In this document: positions 1 to 5,564 of the stretch, one piece after another | How positions within the stretch are numbered: the first letter of the stretch is position 1 | How the letters are laid out: the number at the start of each line of letters is the position of its first letter | Translations under genes and position numbers: made by a program | NCBI RefSeq assembly: GCF_007115105.1 | Contig: NZ_SULJ01000016.1 | Span: 1-37,764, forward strand | Source of the DNA: Clostridium sp. HBUAS56010 | Lineage (GTDB): Bacteria > Bacillota > Clostridia > Lachnospirales > Lachnospiraceae | DNA length: 37,764 bases | Direction of reading: 5' to 3' | Notes under the pieces: model-generated | The model's input: only the letters and a program-made list of their open reading frames with translations | Database searches by the model: none | Told to the model about the DNA's origin: nothing

Positions 1-28
1 CTTAACCAGGTTGGTTTAGGTCGCCAGA

Positions 29-111
29 GCACTTAACGAGTTATTCAACGAGTTTAGTGCGAGGCATATCAAAACACTTAGCGAGATATTATCGAGCTTA
101 GTATTTTGATA
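29..111 (+). repeat. Two tandem imperfect hairpins of shared design upstream of tRNA genes
   Basis: Two consecutive inverted repeats lie at 29-60 and 67-111. Both have an ACTTARCGAG-type left arm and a CGAGYTTAGT-type right arm. In both, the stem is broken at the same places: one T-T mismatch and a tandem G-A/A-G pair. This shared non-canonical core suggests a conserved RNA element in the host, perhaps a processing or stability element of a stable-RNA transcript. The function is unknown to me. Confidence 0.5.
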
Positions 112-194
112 AAGAGGAAAGAACGGATGAAGAAGATATATAACAATATGTGGTTTTGAGGGTATATGCCTCAATCGTTGCAGTAATGCAATAA
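112..194 (+). other. Gene-free leader of the tRNA cluster with two small hairpins
   Basis: No coding region is supported here. Two short perfect inverted repeats are visible: TTGAGG/CCTCAA (156-161 with 169-174) and TTGCA/TGCAA (178-182 with 187-191) around a GTAA loop. The second ends three bases before tRNA-Asn, so these may be spacer structures in the tRNA precursor. Confidence 0.35.
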
Positions 195-267
195 TCCTCG
201 ATAGCTCAGTCGGTAGAGCAAACGGCTGTTAACCGTTGGGTCGTAGGTTCAAGTCCTACTCGGGGAG
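195..267 (+). tRNA. tRNA-Asn (GTT)
   Basis: The cloverleaf folds completely. The seven-base acceptor TCCTCGA pairs with the 3' arm, the D loop has the usual AGTCGGTA form, the anticodon loop CTGTTAA gives GTT, and the T loop is TTCAAGT. The discriminator is G and CCA is not encoded. It is the first of three tandem host tRNA genes. Confidence 0.95.
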
Positions 268-315
268 TTCGTAATACTCAGGCAAAAGACTGTGAGGAAA
301 GCGAAAAGAGAAGTT

Positions 316-387
316 GGCCCCATGGTCAAGCGGTTAAGACATCGCCCTTTCACGGCGGTAACACGAGTTCGAATCTCGTTGGGGTCA
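316..387 (+). tRNA. tRNA-Glu (TTC)
   Basis: The acceptor GGCCCCA pairs with TGGGGTC through one G-T pair. The anticodon loop CTTTCAC reads TTC, and the T arm has the usual TTCGAAT loop. The discriminator is A. It is the middle gene of the host cluster. Confidence 0.95.
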
Positions 388-418
388 TTGAATTTAGGAA
401 AAAAGTTTTACAATATAT

Positions 419-489
419 GGCGACATAGCCAAGTGGTAAGGCGTGGGTCTGCAACACCCTGATCACCAGTTCAAATCTGGTTGTCGCCT
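419..489 (+). tRNA. tRNA-Cys (GCA), probable prophage integration target
   Basis: The acceptor GGCGACA pairs perfectly with TGTCGCC. The anticodon loop CTGCAAC reads GCA, and the discriminator is T, as expected for cysteine. The prophage integrase gene ends only 18 bases further on and faces this gene. That is the usual arrangement when a tyrosine recombinase has inserted the phage at the 3' end of a tRNA gene, so the 3' half is probably part of attL and the gene stays intact. Confidence 0.95.
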
Positions 490-520
490 CTATATAGCCC
501 CTGTATTTACTGGGGCTTAT
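460..520. other. Probable attL region
   Basis: The host/phage junction is inferred to lie between the T arm of tRNA-Cys and the end of the integrase gene. The upstream side is a host tRNA cluster and the downstream side is phage. The exact core cannot be fixed because attR is outside the window. Confidence 0.45.
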
Positions 521-526
521 TTTTTT
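496..526 (+). terminator. Intrinsic terminator of the tRNA cluster
   Basis: The stem AGCCCC (496-501) pairs with GGGGCT (512-517) and is followed by TATTTTTTT. It ends rightward transcription from the tRNA cluster. The last codons and stop of the converging integrase gene lie in the loop, right arm and T-tract, so the two overlap. Confidence 0.8.
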
Positions 527-1565
527 GTGTTGTATTTTCGTGTTGCATATTACTAAAATATGTGTTCGCAATATTGTTCATTTCCTGCATTTTACCCATC
601 ATAGCATGTCGGTATACACTTTTTAATACTCCGTCATTTCCCCAGCCACCCCGGCTCATTATATAGGCATCCGGTATTCCGAGTGCATGCTGAATACTTG
701 CAGAATAATGCCTTAAATCATGAAATCTGAAATGAGGTATTCCAGAACTTTTGAGTAATCTTGAAAAACGGGTTGTTATATTGTCGGGAGATAGATCAGT
801 AATTTTCCCTGATATATTTTCCCACTTATTAGCTACAAAATCAGGGTAATCTATGAAACGGTCCCCGGCATAGGATTTTGGAGCTTTGATAACCCATTTT
901 TTATCTGGCCCCAAAACCATATTTTCACATACATGTACGATATTACCATTTATGTTTTTAGTATTAAGTGCACATATTTCGCCACGTCGCATCGGTCCAA
1001 AGGCGGCAAGCAGAATGGGAATTTCCAAATCAGTTCCAGTTGCAAGTTTGATAAGTTTTTTCACATCATTATCTGATGGTATATATAGTTGGGGACGTAC
1101 TGGTTTTGGCAACACTGTGTTTAGTACAAAATTTGGACGTTCCTGTTTTATAACCGCAGCGATTAATCCGTGATTGTCTCTTACTGTTTTAGGAGCGTGT
1201 ACCTTTGCGTCTTCGTTGACGAAATCTTGAATTATCTCCTGAGTGATATTGTTTATTTCTATATCAGCCAACACCTTTAGATCTTTATTTTGCAATCTTT
1301 TGTAATTCAATATAGTGCGGGGAGAAACAACAGGCTCCCTCATGGAAATATACTTTTCGAGAGCTTGACCGAAAGTCTTTTTTGATCGAGACCTTGTCTC
1401 TTTTGTCAATGCGTACTCGGTTGCCATGTTTTCTGCTATTTTTTTTCCTACACTTTTGGGATTATCGCAGGTAAAAGATTTATAGTGCCGTTTCCCACTT
1501 TCGTCAGTATAGTCGTAGACCTGTACCCTCCACGATCCTGATGGTAGTTTTCTTGCTGTAGGCAT
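507..1565 (-). CDS. int: Phage integrase, tyrosine recombinase
   Basis: This 352-residue protein is a full-length site-specific tyrosine recombinase that would integrate and excise the prophage at tRNA-Cys. It has an N-terminal arm-binding region (about 1-55), a SAM-like core-binding domain (about 62-150) and a C-terminal catalytic domain. Visible catalytic residues are R193 in PMRRGEI, H282 and R285 in HDLRH, and nucleophile Y318 in SVYRH. The usual second histidine is W308 (GGWGN), a tolerated change in phage enzymes. It reads towards the tRNA and ends inside its terminator. It sits downstream of the repressors on the same strand, separated by a gap that holds a rightward small-RNA candidate. 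Confidence 0.95.
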   Translation of the reverse strand: MPTARKLPSGSWRVQVYDYTDESGKRHYKSFTCDNPKSVGKKIAENMATEYALTKETRSRSKKTFGQALEKYISMREPVVSPRTILNYKRLQNKDLKVLADIEINNITQEIIQDFVNEDAKVHAPKTVRDNHGLIAAVIKQERPNFVLNTVLPKPVRPQLYIPSDNDVKKLIKLATGTDLEIPILLAAFGPMRRGEICALNTKNINGNIVHVCENMVLGPDKKWVIKAPKSYAGDRFIDYPDFVANKWENISGKITDLSPDNITTRFSRLLKSSGIPHFRFHDLRHYSASIQHALGIPDAYIMSRGGWGNDGVLKSVYRHAMMGKMQEMNNIANTYFSNMQHENTTQKNKPQ

Positions 1566-1617
1566 GTCTTTCTTCCTTCCAATTACTTATTTTTTGGTAA
1601 AAAAATACGCCATACCT

Positions 1618-1646
1618 TTGACAGATTGGCGCATAAGTGATACAAT
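1618..1646 (+). promoter_or_regulatory. Consensus sigma-A promoter for a predicted small RNA
   Basis: TTGACA (1618-1623), a 17-base spacer and TACAAT (1641-1646) make a near-perfect promoter. It points rightward, opposite to the integrase and repressor genes on either side. The start is expected near 1653, and a terminator follows about 75 bases later. Confidence 0.65.
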
Positions 1647-1652
1647 AAGTCT

Positions 1653-1728
1653 GCGAAAACCTTGTATCAGTCAATTGTCTGGTATGATTTATAAAATCCG
1701 TTCTGGCATATGCCTGGGCGGTTTTTAT
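1653..1728 (+). ncRNA. Predicted ~75-nt two-hairpin small RNA between integrase and repressor
   Basis: The transcript expected from the TTGACA/TACAAT promoter has no open frame of note. It folds into a first hairpin, TATCAG (1665-1670) with CTGGTA (1679-1684), and a terminator hairpin at 1698-1721 followed by a T-tract. It lies on the strand opposite its neighbours and ends just short of the repressor stop codon at 1734. A read-through transcript would be antisense to repressor mRNA. Promoter, compact fold and terminator are seen in the sequence; expression and role are inferred. Confidence 0.5.
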
Positions 1729-1731
1729 TTT
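1698..1731 (+). terminator. Intrinsic terminator on the plus strand
   Basis: CCG (1698-1700) and CGG (1719-1721) close a stem of ten pairs in eleven positions, counting two G-U pairs, around a GGCATATGCC core. TTTTTATTTTT follows. On the minus strand the G-U pairs become C-A mismatches, so the structure works mainly rightward. It would end the small RNA and shield the repressor genes from antisense read-through. Confidence 0.65.
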
Positions 1732-1733
1732 TG

Positions 1734-2129
1734 TTATTTTCTGATAATTTCAACTTGTTTCATGGCACTTTTTAGAGCTTGTGTAAGTATAGCCAATGAT
1801 TTATCGTCAAGCTTTTCGCCTTTAAAATACAACGGACCGGAGTCTTTATTGCTCATATCTTCGATAATCTCACTAAACCTTTTCGCAATATCTCTTTCGT
1901 ACATAGGCATCAAGTTTGTTTCCTTTTCGTCTTTACTTTCAACACCGGACATTAGGTAATCTAATGTAATACCAAAATAGTCGGCAATTTTTCGCATGTT
2001 ATCTGATTTTGGTGTACTCCTGCCTCTTTTCCAGTCACTTAGAGTGGTTTGGGATATTCCGGTTGCTTTGGCCACCTTGTAAGCGGTAACACCATATCTT
2101 AGTAATAGCTTTTCAAATATTTCATACAT
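1734..2129 (-). CDS. CI-like repressor, XRE-family HTH protein (copy 1)
   Basis: This 131-residue protein probably maintains lysogeny. An XRE helix-turn-helix covers about residues 10-60, with recognition region TGISQTTLSDWKRG. A second region (about 79-131) has a RDIAKRF and GPLYFKGE pattern typical of small Firmicute phage repressors; it is not an obvious LexA-type peptidase domain. The start at 2129 is chosen because AGAGGTG lies just upstream; an ATG at 2180 is in frame but has no ribosome site. It shares domain order and most motifs with the gene just upstream, so the two look like a diverged tandem duplication. Confidence 0.85.
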   Translation of the reverse strand: MYEIFEKLLLRYGVTAYKVAKATGISQTTLSDWKRGRSTPKSDNMRKIADYFGITLDYLMSGVESKDEKETNLMPMYERDIAKRFSEIIEDMSNKDSGPLYFKGEKLDDKSLAILTQALKSAMKQVEIIRK

Positions 2130-2188
2130 ATAGCACCTCTTAAGTGGGAAGTGATAGCTTCTTAATTCAGCAAATTTCATGTTCTGTG

Positions 2189-2599
2189 TTATTTTTTCTT
2201 TGCCATTTTCTTTATTAATTCAAATTCTTGTCTCATATTGGTAACAAAAGATGCCATAATTTCTTTTTCTTTTTCATTTAGTTCGATGCCATCGAAATAA
2301 AGAGGGCTACCATTAGGATCATTAATATCACCAATTATATTATCAAATTTTCTTGCAATATCTCTATCTGCGATTGATGGCACCGCAGGCTTCTTCTTTT
2401 CGTCAGGCTCTTTGCCAGTCATTAAGCAATCCATACTTATACCAAAATAGTCGCAAATTTTCCCCCCTATTTCAGGACCAACCAAATATCTTTTCTTCTT
2501 CCATGTATATATTGTGGATTGTGATACACCAGTATCTTTACAAAATTTGTAAATAGTTATTCCATGTTTGGCAAGTAGTGCTTCAAAAACCTCGTACAT
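2189..2599 (-). CDS. CI-like repressor, XRE-family HTH protein (copy 2)
   Basis: This 136-residue paralogue of the next gene has an N-terminal HTH (TGVSQSTIYTWKKKR at about 24-38). Its C-terminal half has RDIARKF and GSPLYFDGIEL, matching RDIAKRF and GPLYFKGEKL of copy 1. It is the promoter-proximal gene of the leftward lysogeny transcript and faces the early promoter at 2652-2680, so it is the better candidate for the main immunity repressor. The ribosome site is weak (AGCGAG). Which copy binds which operator cannot be told from the sequence. Confidence 0.85.
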   Translation of the reverse strand: MYEVFEALLAKHGITIYKFCKDTGVSQSTIYTWKKKRYLVGPEIGGKICDYFGISMDCLMTGKEPDEKKKPAVPSIADRDIARKFDNIIGDINDPNGSPLYFDGIELNEKEKEIMASFVTNMRQEFELIKKMAKKK

Positions 2600-2640
2600 A
2601 GTTAATCTCGCTTTCTAAAATTAAATACTTCAAAAAAACG

Positions 2641-2700
2641 CAATAAACCTATTGACTACTGTTGCACATAGTGGTATAGTGTGTACATACAACGGCAGAA
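2641..2700 (+). promoter_or_regulatory. Early rightward promoter with operator-like repeats
   Basis: TTGACT (2652-2657), a 17-base spacer and TATAGT (2675-2680) form a strong promoter for the early operon. The palindrome CAATAAACCTATTG (2641-2654) overlaps the -35 box. An imperfect dyad bounded by GTTG and CAAC (2661-2693) covers the -10 and start region. Both are natural repressor sites given the two HTH repressors next door. Confidence 0.7.
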
Positions 2701-2734
2701 CATAGTAAAAGCGTTAAATACAGTGTAGTTGTAT

Positions 2735-2782
2735 CGGTTTAATGATATACATCGTTCGCAAAACAAGTATATCACTAAACCG
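2735..2782. repeat. Long inverted repeat in the early leader
   Basis: The 16-base arms at 2735-2750 and 2767-2782 are inverted copies with one mismatch, separated by 16 bases. The repeat lies between the early promoter and the first gene. It could be an operator for an HTH protein or a leader hairpin; there is no T-tract, so it is not a simple terminator. Confidence 0.7.
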
Positions 2783-2821
2783 TGGTATACACAAGTATTT
2801 TTTGGTAAAGGAGGGATTATT

Positions 2822-2998
2822 ATGTCTAAAATGTATTCTTGTGCAGATGTGGCGGATCGCTATGGTGTGTCGCTTGTGACTGTATGGAGCTGGATCAAGA
2901 AAAAGAAACTAGCAGCAATGAAGATCGGCCGAGAATATAAAATCAGTGAAAGCGACATAGCAGCATTTGAAGAGTCATGTCGCACAGTAACCCGATGA
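2822..2998 (+). CDS. Excisionase-like HTH DNA-binding protein
   Basis: This 58-residue protein has the compact winged-HTH of the excisionase/MerR-like family: YSCADVADRYGVSLVTVWSWI followed by a KKLAAMKIGREYKISESDI wing and strand. Such proteins bend DNA at att sites or act as small regulators. The start at 2822 follows a GGAGG site at good spacing; an in-frame ATG at 2729 lies within the inverted-repeat leader and lacks a ribosome site. As first gene of the early operon it would be made on induction, which suits an excision factor, but a purely regulatory role is possible. Confidence 0.75.
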   Translation: MSKMYSCADVADRYGVSLVTVWSWIKKKKLAAMKIGREYKISESDIAAFEESCRTVTR

Positions 2999-3036
2999 CG
3001 CAAGTGTTTTTAAGAATAAGAAAGAGAGGTTAAGAT

Positions 3037-3291
3037 ATGCCAAAGTTAAAACTTTCGGAATATGAACAAAAGAAGATAATGGCTCGTGCGACACTTAAAA
3101 ATCGAATGGAGATCAAACAAATCAGTATGAAAGCAATGGCCAAGAGGTTAAATAAGCCAAAGAGTACTTTATATAATCGTTTTGCAAACCCTGGAATAAT
3201 TAGGCTTGATGACTTATGGACGCTGGTGTCATTACTTGGGTTGAGCGATGAAGAAATCCTACAAATTGTCCGTGGAAAAGAAAAGGTATAA
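3037..3291 (+). CDS. Cro-like HTH regulator
   Basis: This 84-residue protein has a helix-turn-helix at about 30-75 (ISMKAMAKRLNKPKSTLYNR, then LDDLWTLVSLLGLSDEEI). Size, HTH and position as an early gene opposite the repressors suggest a Cro-like or other early regulator. AGAGAGG precedes the start. The antirepressor follows 13 bases after its stop. Confidence 0.75.
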   Translation: MPKLKLSEYEQKKIMARATLKNRMEIKQISMKAMAKRLNKPKSTLYNRFANPGIIRLDDLWTLVSLLGLSDEEILQIVRGKEKV

Positions 3292-3304
3292 GGAGGTACG
3301 CCTA

Positions 3305-4048
3305 TTGAACGATCTTATCAAGATCAATTACGAAGCAGAGAATCCCACAGTATCGGCAAGGGATTTACATGAGGGGCTAGGAGTGAAAACCAAATTCACA
3401 GATTGGTTTAAACGCATGTCTGAGTACGGATTTACGGAAGCTGATTATAGTAAGTGCTTCCCAAATCTGGGAAGCGGTTCCAATGGAGGTCAGAATGAAG
3501 TTGATTACGAAATCTCCGTAGACATGGCAAAACAAATTTGCATGATCCAGCGAACTGAGAAAGGTCGGCTTTACCGCCAGTATTTCCTTGACTTAGAAAA
3601 AGCCTGGAACACACCGGAGCAGGTATTCGCCAGAGCATTAAAGATGGCAGACCGGGAAATCGAAAGGCTGAAAGCAGATAAGACGGTGCTCATTGAAGAT
3701 GTGGAACGAATGAGACCAAAAGAAATATTTGCCGATGCGGTATCAGTCAGTCACACGACAATACTTATAGGTGAACTGGCAAAGCTCATTAAGCAGAACG
3801 GCGTAGACATGGGAGAAAAGCGGCTGTTCGCATGGCTCCGTGAAAACGGCTATTTGATTAAAAGAAAAGGAACTGATTACAATTCCCCTACTCAGAAAAG
3901 TATGGAACTAGGATTGTTTACAGTAAAAGAAACATCAATTACTCATGCAGATGGTCATGTGACTGTAAATAAGACCACAAAAGTAACGGGCAAGGGGCAA
4001 CAGTACTTTATCAACAAGTTTGTCGGCGATGACCGGGAGGTGATGTAA
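3305..4048 (+). CDS. ant: Phage antirepressor, AntA/AntB plus KilA-C domains
   Basis: This 247-residue protein carries an AntA/AntB domain in its first half (SARDLHEGLGVKTKFTDWF, then a YEISVDMAKQICMIQRTEKG stretch) and a KilA-C-type DNA-binding domain in its second half (SHTTILIGELAKLIKQNG, then RLFAWLRENGYLI). Family members antagonise phage repressors or act as early regulators. I choose the TTG at 3305 because AAGGAGG (3290-3296) is spaced eight bases from it. An in-frame ATG at 3248 would overlap the previous gene and lacks a good ribosome site. Its stop touches the next start. Confidence 0.88.
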   Translation: MNDLIKINYEAENPTVSARDLHEGLGVKTKFTDWFKRMSEYGFTEADYSKCFPNLGSGSNGGQNEVDYEISVDMAKQICMIQRTEKGRLYRQYFLDLEKAWNTPEQVFARALKMADREIERLKADKTVLIEDVERMRPKEIFADAVSVSHTTILIGELAKLIKQNGVDMGEKRLFAWLRENGYLIKRKGTDYNSPTQKSMELGLFTVKETSITHADGHVTVNKTTKVTGKGQQYFINKFVGDDREVM

Positions 4049-4231
4049 ATGAAACCAATCAAACTGGGGCGCAAGAAACGTAATGCACAATCAGAATTAA
4101 TAAATAATGATTCGGATTTACCGTTGTATGAGAAGTATCCGTATGCGCCGCTGATCATTTCCATAATTTCATTATTGTTTGTAATAGCAAAGCCAGTTCT
4201 TCTCTGTATCCTCCAATGGCTGCAAAGATAG
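4049..4231 (+). CDS. Small predicted membrane protein
   Basis: This is a 60-residue protein with a basic, polar N-terminus and one hydrophobic segment (about 33-56). GGGAGGTGATG leads directly into the start, which abuts the antirepressor stop. Its last 77 bases overlap, antisense, the 3' end of a leftward gene that also encodes a membrane segment there. I do not recognise a family. Ribosome site and spacing support it, but the overlap leaves doubt. Confidence 0.55.
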   Translation: MKPIKLGRKKRNAQSELINNDSDLPLYEKYPYAPLIISIISLLFVIAKPVLLCILQWLQR

Positions 4232-4472
4232 AAACAGCGAGAGGAACAAACCAATGTAGGTATGCCATTTTCTGATCATGAAGAGCTGTTTTACCCTCTT
4301 CCTTAATAACACAACATCGTATCTTACGGTTATCTAAATCTGATTCATAATGAATAAAGCCTCGATTTGCAAGGAAGTGTATTATTTCCTTTTCCGAATG
4401 ATCAGAGTTCGTGTAATCGTATATGTTCGTTTTACTTATTCGCTTTAGAATGTTGGTTTGTTTTCTTGTCAC
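4155..4472 (-). CDS. Small wHTH/membrane protein on the opposite strand
   Basis: This 105-residue protein begins with a winged-helix-like segment (TNILKRISKTNIYDYTNSD, then EKEIIHFLANRGFI) and ends with a hydrophobic helix (about 72-90). The GTG start at 4472 follows GGGAGGGG at good spacing. It is the only leftward gene in the early operon and has its own extended -10 promoter, so it could be expressed in the lysogen. A role in superinfection exclusion or membrane-linked regulation is possible but not shown by the sequence. Confidence 0.75.
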   Translation of the reverse strand: MTRKQTNILKRISKTNIYDYTNSDHSEKEIIHFLANRGFIHYESDLDNRKIRCCVIKEEGKTALHDQKMAYLHWFVPLAVSIFAAIGGYREELALLLQTIMKLWK

Positions 4473-4502
4473 AAAAAATCCCCTCCCTAGTTAATTAAGG
4501 AG

Positions 4503-4511
4503 ATTATAACA
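4503..4511 (-). promoter_or_regulatory. Extended -10 promoter for the leftward gene
   Basis: On the minus strand the sequence reads TGTTATAAT, a perfect extended -10 (TGnTATAAT), at 4511-4503. It lies about 30 bases upstream of the GTG start at 4472. The -35 match is poor, which is usual for extended -10 promoters. Confidence 0.55.
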
Positions 4512-4534
4512 CAAAATTTATAAGGAGGTAACCC

Positions 4535-4654
4535 ATGGAAAGACACTGGCGGCAGAAATACCGAGAGAGCAGCCACTTTTACACAACACTGCTAATAGCC
4601 GACCACATCATAATCACTGGGCTGGTGATAGGACTGGTGCTGGCACTGAGATAG
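4535..4654 (+). CDS. 39-residue single-pass membrane peptide
   Basis: The ORF encodes a polar N-terminus (MERHWRQKYRESSHFYTT) and one hydrophobic helix (IITGLVIGLVLAL), ending in arginine. AAGGAGG stands seven bases before the ATG. Its stop overlaps the next ribosome site. Function unknown; small membrane peptides of this kind are common in early phage regions. Confidence 0.65.
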   Translation: MERHWRQKYRESSHFYTTLLIADHIIITGLVIGLVLALR

Positions 4655-4664
4655 GAGGGAGCGA

Positions 4665-4793
4665 ATGAATCTACCATTTTTCAACCGATTTACATATGTA
4701 ATACACCGAGACTACGGCACACCGCCGAAGGTATATGGGCAGATGCTTAAGACCACCCGGCGCAAGAGGAAGGTAAGGAAGAGAAATGTTTAA
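4665..4793 (+). CDS. 42-residue basic protein
   Basis: The ORF follows a GGAGG site at good spacing. The protein is strongly basic at its end (TTRRKRKVRKRNV), suggesting nucleic-acid contact, and has a short aromatic N-terminus. I recognise no family. Confidence 0.6.
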   Translation: MNLPFFNRFTYVIHRDYGTPPKVYGQMLKTTRRKRKVRKRNV

Positions 4794-4820
4794 TCCGCAG
4801 AGTCGGAAGAAGGAGGATAT

Positions 4821-4988
4821 ATGGCTGATCAAACTATTAGTATCTCAGAATGCAGAAACCTGAGGGCAATCATTAATTCCATGACGGCAAGTTGTTTCCT
4901 TACCGAAAAGGAGTACTTGCAAATTATGTTGATACTTGCGTCTGTTGGCGAAAGATTGGAAGCGGAAGGGAGGGTAAGCGAGGAATGA
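4821..4988 (+). CDS. 55-residue small protein
   Basis: GAAGGAGG is spaced four bases from the ATG. The protein is predicted helical (ECRNLRAIINSM, then EKEYLQIMLILASVGERL), resembling other short helical phage proteins of unknown role. Its stop overlaps the next start as ATGA, which supports both genes. Confidence 0.65.
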   Translation: MADQTISISECRNLRAIINSMTASCFLTEKEYLQIMLILASVGERLEAEGRVSEE

Positions 4989-5404
4989 AACCGATGCTTT
5001 TTCAGAAAGTGAAGTGTAATGGATATCTGAAAAAGGTTCATGATGGTAGGTTTATTGACATGAACAAAAACGAAGGTGGAACATTTGACTGTACATACAT
5101 TGACACCAACAATCCCGACCTGGATATAGAATGCCAGTATTGTGGAGATTTAGATTTTCTCAAAAGTTATTATGAACGTAAGGAAAAACAATTTGTAGGC
5201 GTGGTGGTCGGATTCAAGGACATTGTAATTGACGGATTTTTGACGGTAGAGACCTGCTATAACTGGCTGGATAACGAATATACCAAGATCGGAAAGAAGC
5301 CAAAAACAGTAGAGACCTGCTCAATTGTCTATTACGCTAATAACCGCAAAAGGTATGTACCATTAAAAGATATTGAGGTGGATCATGAAGAAAAACAAAA
5401 CTAA
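4985..5404 (+). CDS. Hypothetical phage protein with cysteine pair
   Basis: This 139-residue soluble protein has a CQYCGD motif near residue 50 and a strand-rich C-terminal half (FVGVVVGFKDIVIDGFLTV). The start at 4985 overlaps the previous stop and follows a purine-rich AGGGAGGG site; the frame is open upstream without a ribosome site. I recognise no family with confidence. It belongs to the run of small early genes that modify the host or regulate the phage. Confidence 0.75.
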   Translation: MKPMLFQKVKCNGYLKKVHDGRFIDMNKNEGGTFDCTYIDTNNPDLDIECQYCGDLDFLKSYYERKEKQFVGVVVGFKDIVIDGFLTVETCYNWLDNEYTKIGKKPKTVETCSIVYYANNRKRYVPLKDIEVDHEEKQN

Positions 5405-5564
5405 CCGTGCCGGAGCCGCCGCAGGACTAAGCCCCCATAGCAGGCAGACCGGCAAGAACAGAAAAAGACCCAAGGGTGTTGGCGCACCGATGGGTCAGGT
5501 AAATAAAAATAACAATTATACCCCGTATTGTATACGGAAAAATGGAGGGTGTCAAGATGAATAA
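5385..5564 (+). CDS. 59-residue basic, glycine/asparagine-rich protein
   Basis: GAGGTGG precedes the ATG at 5385, and the gene overlaps its neighbours slightly on both sides, as in a tight phage operon. The protein is basic and low in hydrophobic residues (KNKTNRAGAAAGLS, then KNRKRPKGVGAPMGQVNKNN), so it may be disordered or bind nucleic acid. No family is recognised. Confidence 0.5.
   Translation: MKKNKTNRAGAAAGLSPHSRQTGKNRKRPKGVGAPMGQVNKNNNYTPYCIRKNGGCQDE

Noticed and set aside
886-1173. Plus-strand open frame inside the integrase gene
   Set aside because: It is an antisense shadow of the integrase with no ribosome site or recognisable protein.
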